A stretch of DNA of 8,262 bases from contig DAOVWV010000049.1 in assembly GCA_030636485.1 (NCBI GenBank), forward strand, positions 1 to 8,262, in the 5' to 3' direction. The notes under the pieces are model-generated. The model made no database searches. It was given only the letters and a program-made list of their open reading frames with translations, and had not been told where the DNA came from. This DNA comes from Methyloprofundus sp. (GTDB lineage: Bacteria > Pseudomonadota > Gammaproteobacteria > Methylococcales > Methylomonadaceae). The position numbers were made by a program, and so were the translations under genes. Below are positions 1 through 5,333 of this stretch, piece after piece. The first letter of the stretch is position 1. Every line of letters starts with the position of its first letter.

Positions 1-887
1 GGATGAATATGGCACAACGCCTAGGTCTGGACGTTGAAATGCACGAAGTGGAATGGGGTAAAGGTATTCCTGTCGATGCACTGGAAGCACGTTTAAAAGA
101 AGATTCTGCGCATGAAATCAAAGCTGTTCTAGCAACGCATAATGAAACAGCAACGGGTGTTACCAGTGATATGGCTGGCGTACGTAAAGCAATGGATGCC
201 GCCAGTCACCCTGCGCTATTATTCGTCGACGGTGTCAGCTCTATTGCCAGTCTTGAGTTCCGTATGGATGATTGGGGTATTGATGGCGCGATCAGTGGCT
301 CACAAAAAGGCTTTATGCTACCTGCCGGTTTAGCAATCGTTGCTTTTAGCCAAAAAGCATTAGCCTTAACAGAAACAGCCACTTTCCCACGCTGCTTTCT
401 GGATCTAAAAGATCAAATGGCTCAAAATGCAATGGGCTACACACCATACACACCTTCAACTCCGATGCTACATGGCTTACGTGCCGCACTAGACCTATTG
501 CTAGAAGAAGGCATGGAAAATGTTTATGCGCGTCACCATCGCTTGGGTGAAGGTACACGTAGAGCAATTGCAGCCTGGGGCTTAAAACTTTGCGCACAGC
601 CTGGTTTTGAATCAGATACGGTTTCTGCCATTGTCGTCCCTGAAGACAAAGACGCACGTGATGTCATTGCCACTGCCTTTGACAAATACGATATTTCCTT
701 AGGTGCCGGATTAACGGAAGTCATGGGCAAAGTTTTCCGCATTGGCCATATTGGTGATATGAACGATGTCTCCATGCTGGGTGCGATTGCCGGTGTCGAA
801 ATGGCATTACTGGATAATGGCTTTGACATTACACCAGGAAGCGGTGTTGCAGCAGCAATTGAGTATTATCGTTCAACAGCTGCATAG
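1..887 (+). CDS. sgaA: Serine-glyoxylate aminotransferase, class V PLP enzyme (5' end outside window)
   Basis: This is the C-terminal ~294 residues of a class V (fold type I) PLP aminotransferase; family members are about 390-400 residues, so roughly the first quarter lies left of the window. The ATG at base 3 is internal, not the start. Numbering from that Met, FVDGVSS carries the aspartate (D76) that contacts the PLP ring nitrogen, SGSQKG carries the Schiff-base lysine (K102), and RIGHIGD carries the substrate-carboxylate arginine (R247). The SGSQKGFMLPAG block and the following text match serine-glyoxylate/alanine-glyoxylate aminotransferases best. The family enzyme moves the amino group of serine to glyoxylate, giving hydroxypyruvate and glycine, in the cytoplasm, as part of the serine cycle or photorespiration-like glyoxylate recycling. 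A strong terminator follows, so it ends its transcription unit. Substrate choice (serine versus alanine as donor) is inferred from resemblance. Confidence 0.9.
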   Translation, partial: MNMAQRLGLDVEMHEVEWGKGIPVDALEARLKEDSAHEIKAVLATHNETATGVTSDMAGVRKAMDAASHPALLFVDGVSSIASLEFRMDDWGIDGAISGSQKGFMLPAGLAIVAFSQKALALTETATFPRCFLDLKDQMAQNAMGYTPYTPSTPMLHGLRAALDLLLEEGMENVYARHHRLGEGTRRAIAAWGLKLCAQPGFESDTVSAIVVPEDKDARDVIATAFDKYDISLGAGLTEVMGKVFRIGHIGDMNDVSMLGAIAGVEMALLDNGFDITPGSGVAAAIEYYRSTAA

Positions 888-905
888 GCAGTTACTGCAT
901 TGATA

Positions 906-933
906 TACTTCACGCAGTGACGGTTGCGGGTTT
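906..933 (+). repeat. 28-base partial copy of the intergenic palindromic element
   Basis: Bases 906-933 match the reverse complement of 2837-2864 at 24 of 28 positions by hand alignment. The shared core ACGGTTGCGGGTTT is identical; the four differences cluster in the middle of the left half. The copy sits between the aminotransferase stop and its terminator hairpin. Flanking bases on both sides show weaker resemblance, so it may be a decayed end of a longer element. See the full element at 2707-2863. Confidence 0.5.
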
Positions 934-940
934 TATAGCT

Positions 941-975
941 AAGGCATCACTATATTTAATAGTGATGCCTTTTTT
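941..975 (+). terminator. Intrinsic terminator of the aminotransferase gene
   Basis: AAGGCATCACTAT (941-953) pairs perfectly with ATAGTGATGCCTT (959-971), a 13-bp stem with a 5-base loop. A run of six T residues (970-975) closes the stem and continues past it. It lies about 55 bases after the stop codon at 887 and ends the upstream transcription unit before the desaturase gene. Confidence 0.85.
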
Positions 976-1054
976 ATGTAGCACATTGCCTTTCAATAAT
1001 AGACACACTATCCGCCTTGCCCCCTACCTGACCCCGTAATTTAGAGAAAACAAC

Positions 1055-2191
1055 ATGAGTTTAAACAGTTATCAAAATGTCGATAGAGTAGCACTTGCCA
1101 AAGACCTTGATGCCATTCATAAAGAAGCCTTATCACGCGTTGGTGAACAGGACTTTAAACATTTAAAAAAGATGGAGCGCTGGGGCCAGGTATGTTCATT
1201 ACTGGGCTACGGTACTGCATGGATTTTCCCTAACCCGATTTCAGCATTATTAATCAGCCAGGGAAGTTTCACCCGCTGGACCCAGATGACACACCCTATT
1301 GTGCATAAAGGCTATGATAAAATCAGCAGTGTGCCTGATAATTATAATAGTAAAAAATTTGCTCAAGGCTGGCGCCGTTTTTTAGACTGGCCTGACTGGA
1401 TTACTCCAGCTGGGTGGCATCAGGAGCATGATATATTGCACCACTACAATCTAGGAGAAAAGCTGGACCCAGACCATTTACAGAATAATATGGAGTGGTT
1501 AAGACAGTCCAACACTCCTATGTGGTTACGTTTTGGTATCGTCGGAATTTTTACCGCAAGCTGGAAAATATTATATTACACCCCTAGAACACACAAAGAA
1601 TTGCGCATCAGCCAGGCACGTCAAAAAGGCGAAGGTGAACCCGAGTTAACACGCAAAGGCGCATGGAGCCTGTTTACACCACAAGGGCGGGCGCTATGGT
1701 TAGAAAGCATCTTGCCTTACGTTGCCTTTCGTTTTGTACTATTGCCAGCATTATTTTTACCGCTAGGTACTTTTGCCGCAAGCAGCGTATTACTAACCTC
1801 TATCTTGGCTGAAGCATTCACCAATATGCATAGTTTTCTAGTCATCGTACCGAATCATGCGGGTGATGATGTCATGATGTTTGAAGACAAAGGCAAAGGC
1901 CGGGGGGAATTTTTTCTACGTCAGATTCTAGGCTCAGTAAACTACCCAACAGGCTCAGATTCTAATGACTTTTTTTACGGCTGGCTTAATTACCAGATAG
2001 AGCACCATCTATGGCCAGAGCTTCCACTACTGCAATATCAATATGTACAGCCTAAGGTAGTAGAAGTCTGTAAAAAACACGGTATACCTTATCGTCAGGA
2101 TTCAGTATTCAAAAGATTATTAAAAGCCGTTGATATTATGGTCGGGCGTACATCCATGCTAAAGCCAGTAACCGCTGAAGCTAAGCTCTAG
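1055..2191 (+). CDS. Membrane fatty acid desaturase (di-iron, three histidine boxes)
   Basis: A 378-residue integral membrane desaturase of the acyl-lipid/acyl-CoA type, which inserts a double bond into a fatty acyl chain using O2 and a di-iron centre held by histidines. Visible boxes: HPIVH (80-84); HQEHDILHH (122-130), with the HxxxHH-type pattern; and QIEHH (314-318). H259 and H268 are further candidate ligands. Hydrophobic stretches at about 46-70, 155-175 and 218-255 are the likely membrane segments, with the boxes on the cytoplasmic side. Length is normal for the family and the gene looks intact. It starts at ATG 1055 behind a modest purine-rich stretch (AGAGAAAA). Transcription must begin after the terminator at 941-975; TTGCCT (986-991) and TATCCG (1009-1014), 17 bases apart, are a weak promoter candidate. 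Position of the double bond and acyl carrier cannot be read from sequence. Likely role: membrane-lipid unsaturation. Confidence 0.88.
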   Translation: MSLNSYQNVDRVALAKDLDAIHKEALSRVGEQDFKHLKKMERWGQVCSLLGYGTAWIFPNPISALLISQGSFTRWTQMTHPIVHKGYDKISSVPDNYNSKKFAQGWRRFLDWPDWITPAGWHQEHDILHHYNLGEKLDPDHLQNNMEWLRQSNTPMWLRFGIVGIFTASWKILYYTPRTHKELRISQARQKGEGEPELTRKGAWSLFTPQGRALWLESILPYVAFRFVLLPALFLPLGTFAASSVLLTSILAEAFTNMHSFLVIVPNHAGDDVMMFEDKGKGRGEFFLRQILGSVNYPTGSDSNDFFYGWLNYQIEHHLWPELPLLQYQYVQPKVVEVCKKHGIPYRQDSVFKRLLKAVDIMVGRTSMLKPVTAEAKL

Positions 2192-2200
2192 CTAGCTTGC

Positions 2201-2243
2201 AAAAACAACAACCTCCAACGATAGAAAAAGTTGGAAGTTGTTG
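2201..2243 (-). terminator. Intrinsic terminator of the six-cysteine protein gene, between convergent genes
   Basis: CAACAACCTCCAAC (2206-2219) pairs with GTTGGAAGTTGTTG (2230-2243): 14 positions with one mismatch and a 10-base loop. The five A residues at 2201-2205 become a T-tract on the minus strand, so the signal faces the gene ending at 2252. On the plus strand the stem is not followed by T residues, so at best it is a weak terminator for the desaturase gene, which ends at 2191. Confidence 0.75.
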
Positions 2244-2251
2244 GCATGCAC

Positions 2252-2608
2252 TTAAAATCCGCGCTTAACTATCTTACACTCCACGACAACATCTTGCATA
2301 TAACAACGGTATTTTTCCTTACCTTCATACTCTCCCTCACAAGCATCACAGACTAGCTCACCATTATCGACCACTTTGCTCTTGCCCCAGCCATAGCCTA
2401 GCTCATTACATAGCAAAGTTGTATATTTTTTAAAGCGATAACTACCAGGAACAGTCTTTTTTTCTGCCTTGGCTTTATCTTTACAACCTGCAGTTGACTT
2501 TAAGTCCCCAGTAATATTTTTTGTCACCCAAGAGTCTTCACTTGCAGCAAACGACTGATTAGAAAAAACAAATAGCAAAGTAAATAAAAAAAATATATTG
2601 AATTTCAT
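2252..2608 (-). CDS. Small secreted six-cysteine protein of unknown function
   Basis: I do not recognise a family. The 118-residue product begins with a clear Sec signal peptide: MK, a Phe/Leu-rich core to about residue 16, then NQSFA|AS, predicting cleavage after A21 and a mature protein of about 97 residues. All six cysteines (C42, C67, C87, C90, C102, C111) are in the mature part, including a C-x2-C pair, consistent with three disulfides in the periplasm or outside the cell; the CxxC could instead be redox-active or metal-binding. The mature part is rich in Lys and Glu. Start choice: ATG at 2608 has AAGGGG at 2614-2619, five bases upstream; the in-frame ATG at 2629 has no ribosome binding site and would put charged residues before the signal peptide. 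It is a single-gene unit, convergent with the desaturase, with its own terminator. Confidence 0.75.
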   Translation of the reverse strand: MKFNIFFLFTLLFVFSNQSFAASEDSWVTKNITGDLKSTAGCKDKAKAEKKTVPGSYRFKKYTTLLCNELGYGWGKSKVVDNGELVCDACEGEYEGKEKYRCYMQDVVVECKIVKRGF

Positions 2609-2634
2609 GATTTCCCCTTCTTTTATCATTATTT

Positions 2635-2663
2635 TTTATAAGCTTGATACTTTAACATTGAAA
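2635..2663 (-). promoter_or_regulatory. Candidate sigma-70 promoter of the six-cysteine protein gene
   Basis: On the minus strand, TTTCAA (2663-2658) and TATAAA (2640-2635) are separated by 17 bases. This would place the transcript start near 2628, just ahead of the ribosome binding site. The -35 box is poor and the area is AT-rich, so this is a weak call. Confidence 0.35.
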
Positions 2664-2706
2664 CAACAATAATGAAATATGCATAACAGCTCATATTGAG
2701 TTTATA

Positions 2707-2863
2707 TTTCGTCTCGTCACAGGTGCAGACAAATATCGTACTGCCCTTACCGATGGGCAAGCAAAGAAAAACAATCGCATAGCCGGCTATGCAGCTATTT
2801 TAGCAACACAGACATCGGCAAAGACTCTGCCAATAGAAACCCGCAACCGTGGCCGCGCGAAGT
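2707..2863. repeat. Large imperfect palindromic intergenic element centred on a 16-base perfect palindrome
   Basis: This G/C-richer block in an AT-rich gap is nearly symmetrical about 2784/2785. The centre is a perfect palindrome, GCATAGCC/GGCTATGC (2777-2792). Outward, both arms carry CCGATG (2750-2755, and its complement CATCGG at 2813-2818) preceded by a CTT-type sequence. The outer ends align as imperfect inverted repeats (TTCG, CAC, TGC and TAT shared at matching spacing), and several differences would be G-U pairs in plus-strand RNA. The right arm end has a second, inverted copy at 906-933. Minus-strand reading gives only short stop-interrupted frames, so it is not a gene. It resembles a dispersed palindromic intergenic repeat or a non-autonomous mobile remnant; no known family is recognised. 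The rest of the 2609-2956 gap holds only the two flanking promoters and leader sequences. Confidence 0.5.
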
Positions 2864-2905
2864 ACCATCGACTTTAGCAAAACATAAAAACCCCACTTTA
2901 CTTTA

Positions 2906-2914
2906 TGATATAAT
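2906..2914 (+). promoter_or_regulatory. Extended -10 promoter of the lipocalin-like protein gene
   Basis: TGATATAAT is a perfect extended -10 (TGn followed by TATAAT, 2909-2914). No good -35 lies 16-18 bases upstream, which is normal for extended -10 promoters. The start would be near 2921, leaving a leader of about 36 bases before the ATG at 2957. Confidence 0.55.
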
Positions 2915-2956
2915 TAAGCAGGTGCTAATACTCTTTACCAGAATGGAAAAAAGAAC

Positions 2957-3346
2957 ATGAAGACAACCCTAAAACTCTTAACGCTAACGACCCTACTATT
3001 TACATCATCGGCCTATGCAGAAAAAACAATTCCTCTGGAAGACAACTCACTGATACTCGGCGAGTGGAAACTCTATGCCGAAACACCGCAGTTACATTTA
3101 AAGAAAAAAATGGTGCAAAACGAGTGGAACTTTCGTAATAATGGCATCTTGACTGCAACAGCATTTGACCCAAGACTGGATGGAAAAAAGGCGGTTAATG
3201 TTAAATATTCTGTAGAAGATGGTGTCATTAAAAAACAAATCCAGCCAGGAAGAGAAAAAACCGAAAGCTGTAAGGTTGTTAAGTTAGAAAGCAAAGATAT
3301 GGTTTTACATTGCAAATACCTTTATTATTTTCTTAAAAGAAAATAG
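2957..3346 (+). CDS. Small secreted protein, possible lipocalin-like domain
   Basis: A 129-residue protein with a Sec signal peptide: MKTTLK, a Leu/Thr-rich core, then SSAYA|EK, predicting cleavage after A21 and a mature domain of about 108 residues. The mature part begins ILGEWKLY (33-40), continues NEWNFRNNGILTA (55-67), KYSVEDGVI (83-91) and a final strand MVLHCKYLYYFLKR (115-128). This GxW opening followed by alternating strands ending in a Tyr-rich strand resembles short bacterial lipocalin-like beta-barrel domains; it is a pattern-based guess, not a firm assignment. C105 and C119, near the C-terminus, could form one disulfide. Start: ATG 2957 follows a weak AG-rich stretch (GGAAAAAAG), with an extended -10 promoter upstream. 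It stands alone between the palindromic element and the convergent sulfatase gene. Ligand and role are unknown; a periplasmic location is inferred. Confidence 0.72.
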   Translation: MKTTLKLLTLTTLLFTSSAYAEKTIPLEDNSLILGEWKLYAETPQLHLKKKMVQNEWNFRNNGILTATAFDPRLDGKKAVNVKYSVEDGVIKKQIQPGREKTESCKVVKLESKDMVLHCKYLYYFLKRK

Positions 3347-3361
3347 TCGCGGCTCTGTCGC

Positions 3362-3390
3362 CTGGGTTGGTTTTTCTATATCCAGCCCAG
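3362..3390 (+). terminator. Hairpin after the lipocalin-like gene, without a U-tract
   Basis: CTGGGTTGG (3362-3370) pairs with CCAGCCCAG (3382-3390), giving a 9-bp stem with one G-U pair in plus-strand RNA (an A-C mismatch on the minus strand), which favours plus-strand function. It lies 16 bases after the stop at 3346. No T-tract follows, so it may be a 3'-end-stabilising or factor-dependent structure rather than a classic terminator. The rest of 3391-3413 shows nothing notable. Confidence 0.4.
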
Positions 3391-3413
3391 ACGATCATAT
3401 AACACACTCCCCT

Positions 3414-3536
3414 CTACTCAAAACTTCCTGCTTCAGCATCTGGCCACCCTGCCATAGCCAACTCATATTCATCCAGGCTAATATCATCATTATCAGCCTT
3501 GCCACGCTGCAGTCTGGTTTGATTGAGCACCACCAT
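3414..3536 (-). other. Short coding-like frame across the sulfatase stop, EF-hand-like text
   Basis: A 40-codon ATG-to-TAG frame overlaps the last 44 bases of the sulfatase in a different frame and continues 79 bases beyond its stop. Its second half reads KADNDDISLDEYELA followed by MAGWPDAEAGSFE, an acidic, protein-like text recalling the DxDxxIxxxE part of an EF-hand loop, though the usual first-position Asp is missing in this frame. It could be the C-terminal tail of a longer ancestral sulfatase displaced by an indel, a remnant of a separate small gene, or chance. There is no Shine-Dalgarno sequence before its ATG, so independent translation is doubtful. Confidence 0.3.
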
Positions 3537-5061
3537 GGCTACTCAAGTTTTCCATCACTTTATCCAGACTAAAAGTGGCTGCTTCCATTCGAGGTGGATA
3601 ATCTTTGAAAGTCGCCAGGAATTTTCCGACATAAGCTTGTGCAGGCACCAACAAATAAGCCCGGTCCAGCAACCAGTCATAATAAGTATTAGAGGTTATT
3701 TGAGCACGCTCATAGGGATCACGGCGCAGATTAAAAATAAGCGGCACACGCAATGGAATAAAAGGTTCTGCCCATGCCTGAAAAGTCGCCTCCACTCGCT
3801 GTTCCATAAAAATCAATTTCCAATCCTGATAACGCATTGCCGTTAGGTCACCATCATCAGAAAAATAAAAGATTTCCTTGCGCTGACTTTCGTTGGTTTT
3901 ACCAGTCAACATCGGCAATATATTGTAACCATCCAAATGGACTTTATAGTTTCTACCTATCGCCTTATACCCCTTAAGTAGCTTTTGTTTTACTGTTGTA
4001 TTTCCGGCAACCGCGAGCAAAGTAGGCATCCAGTCCATATGATGGACAATTTCATTTGACACGCTATCTGCTTTAATTTTTCCTGGCCAACGTACCATCG
4101 CAGGAACGCGCCAACCGCCTTCCCAGTTGGTATTTTTCTCACCCCGGAAAGGAGTCATCGCTGCGTCCGGCCAGGTATTCATATGCGGACCATTATCGGT
4201 CGAGTAGAAAACCAGAGTATTATCAGCAATTTTTAGGTCATCCAGTTTTTTCAGAAACAGCCCGATATGCCGGTCATGTTCGACCATGCCATCACTGTAT
4301 TCATCCTGCCCGGAAATACCACGTAATTCTTTTTTCACATGAGTACGAAAATGCATGCGTGTACCACTCCACCAGACAAACCAAGGTTTATCGGCTTTAT
4401 GCTGACGGTCGATAAAATCCAGTGCAGCAGCTGAAGTTTCATCATCCACTGTTTCCATGCGTTTTTTGGTTAATGGCCCTGTATCTGTAATCTTACCTCC
4501 CGCAAATGAGTGAATGACACCACGCGGGCCAAATTTTTTGCGGAACTCAGGGCTTTTTGGGTAATCTTCATTTTCTGGCTCTTCTTCTGCATTCAGGTGA
4601 TATAGATTACCAAAAAACTCATCAAAACCATGATTGGTTGGCAGCATATCATCTCTGTCACCTAAATGATTTTTACCAAACTGCCCCGTTGCATAACCTT
4701 CCCGCTTAAGTAAGCCAGCGATGGTTGGATCTTTTTTATTAATGCCTTCTTTGGCACCAGGCAGACCTACCTTACTCAGCCCGGTACGAAAAACACTTTG
4801 CCCCAAAATAAAAGAGGAGCGTCCCGCCGTACAACTTTGCTCACCATAGTAATCGGTAAACATCATACCTTCTTTGGCAATCCTGTCTATATTCGGGGTT
4901 TTATAGCCCATCACCCCGCGAGTGTAGGCACTGATATTGGATTGCCCTATATCATCCCCCCAGATAACCAAAATATTTGGCTTTTTTGCCGCATAGGCAA
5001 TATCCCCTAACAACCCAACCAGCAATATTGCTGTCGTTAATATGTGTACTCGTTTTTTCAT
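3493..5061 (-). CDS. Secreted sulfatase (arylsulfatase family, formylglycine-dependent)
   Basis: A 522-residue type I sulfatase, hydrolysing sulfate esters of a substrate that cannot be named from sequence. A Sec signal peptide (MKKRVH, hydrophobic core, IAYA|AK) predicts cleavage after A24 and a periplasmic or extracellular enzyme. Catalytic features in order: WGDDIG with calcium-binding D36/D37; the maturation motif CTAGR, with C77 as the residue converted to formylglycine and R81; GKNHLG (K130, H132); H237; STDNG (D289/N290); GEKN (K309). Length is normal and all core residues are present. The motif has Ala where the commoner version has Pro. No maturation enzyme (FGE or anSME) is in the window, so one must be encoded elsewhere for activity. 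Start ATG 5061 has GAGGG (5071-5067), five bases upstream. It is monocistronic in appearance, 272 bases from acs, with no clear terminator; a coding-like frame crosses its stop. Confidence 0.92.
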   Translation of the reverse strand: MKKRVHILTTAILLVGLLGDIAYAAKKPNILVIWGDDIGQSNISAYTRGVMGYKTPNIDRIAKEGMMFTDYYGEQSCTAGRSSFILGQSVFRTGLSKVGLPGAKEGINKKDPTIAGLLKREGYATGQFGKNHLGDRDDMLPTNHGFDEFFGNLYHLNAEEEPENEDYPKSPEFRKKFGPRGVIHSFAGGKITDTGPLTKKRMETVDDETSAAALDFIDRQHKADKPWFVWWSGTRMHFRTHVKKELRGISGQDEYSDGMVEHDRHIGLFLKKLDDLKIADNTLVFYSTDNGPHMNTWPDAAMTPFRGEKNTNWEGGWRVPAMVRWPGKIKADSVSNEIVHHMDWMPTLLAVAGNTTVKQKLLKGYKAIGRNYKVHLDGYNILPMLTGKTNESQRKEIFYFSDDGDLTAMRYQDWKLIFMEQRVEATFQAWAEPFIPLRVPLIFNLRRDPYERAQITSNTYYDWLLDRAYLLVPAQAYVGKFLATFKDYPPRMEAATFSLDKVMENLSSHGGAQSNQTAAWQG

Positions 5062-5162
5062 AGATTCCCTCTTTTGTTAAAATGAATATACTTATACAGC
5101 ATTAATTTAACCAGCATAATATTAGACATTTCTTTATAATAAAGTGGTAGATCACTGATATA

Positions 5163-5186
5163 TAAGATCTTAATATAGTATATTAA
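5163..5186. promoter_or_regulatory. Overlapping palindromes upstream of the sulfatase, possible operator
   Basis: TTAATATAGTATATTAA (5170-5186) is a perfect odd-length palindrome, joined to TAAGATCTTA (5163-5172), a perfect 10-base palindrome. On the minus strand TTGTAT (5209-5204) and TACTAT (5186-5175 region) lie about 17 bases apart, so a weak promoter would overlap the palindrome about 110 bases before the sulfatase start. The surroundings are very AT-rich, which raises the chance of coincidence. Confidence 0.3.
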
Positions 5187-5285
5187 ATATGTGCGCTATA
5201 CAATTAAAAAGACTTTATATTTTTTCATTCTACGTGATCCTCTACGTTCTCTCTAGTGCTGAGGCACATAACAGCAGTGATGGGA

Positions 5286-5320
5286 GACGGGGAAACGAAT
5301 ATACTCCCCCGTCGTTCGTT
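5286..5320 (-). other. Interlocked inverted repeats just after acs
   Basis: GACGGGG (5286-5292) pairs with CCCCGTC (5307-5313), and AACGAA (5294-5299) pairs with TTCGTT (5315-5320). The two pairings are interleaved, so they form either alternative hairpins or a pseudoknot. The block begins 14 bases after the acs stop and is far more G/C-rich than its surroundings. No T-tract follows on the minus strand, so a standard intrinsic terminator is not supported; it may be a 3'-end structure of the acs mRNA. Confidence 0.45.
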
Positions 5321-5333
5321 AAAACAATCTAGC

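Noticed and set aside
346..829. Minus-strand open frames of about 100 residues opposite the aminotransferase
   Set aside because: They overlap a clearly coding gene, have no family-like motifs, and read as antisense shadows.
2627..2629. Upstream ATG as the start of the six-cysteine protein
   Set aside because: No ribosome binding site precedes it and it would add charged residues before the signal peptide; the ATG at 2608 has AAGGGG at good spacing.
2707..2864. Minus-strand frame through the palindromic element as a gene
   Set aside because: It begins ATG but stops after 22 codons; the remaining open stretch lacks a start and is explained by the palindromic repeat structure.
3327..3344. Perfect A/T-rich palindrome ATTTTCTT-AA-AAGAAAAT as a terminator
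   Set aside because: It lies inside the last codons of the lipocalin-like gene, is almost wholly A/T, and would form only a weak hairpin.
5251..5283. Resemblance of GCAGTGATGGGAGACGGGG to the 906-933 repeat copy
   Set aside because: Only about ten bases agree without gaps, too little to call a third repeat copy.
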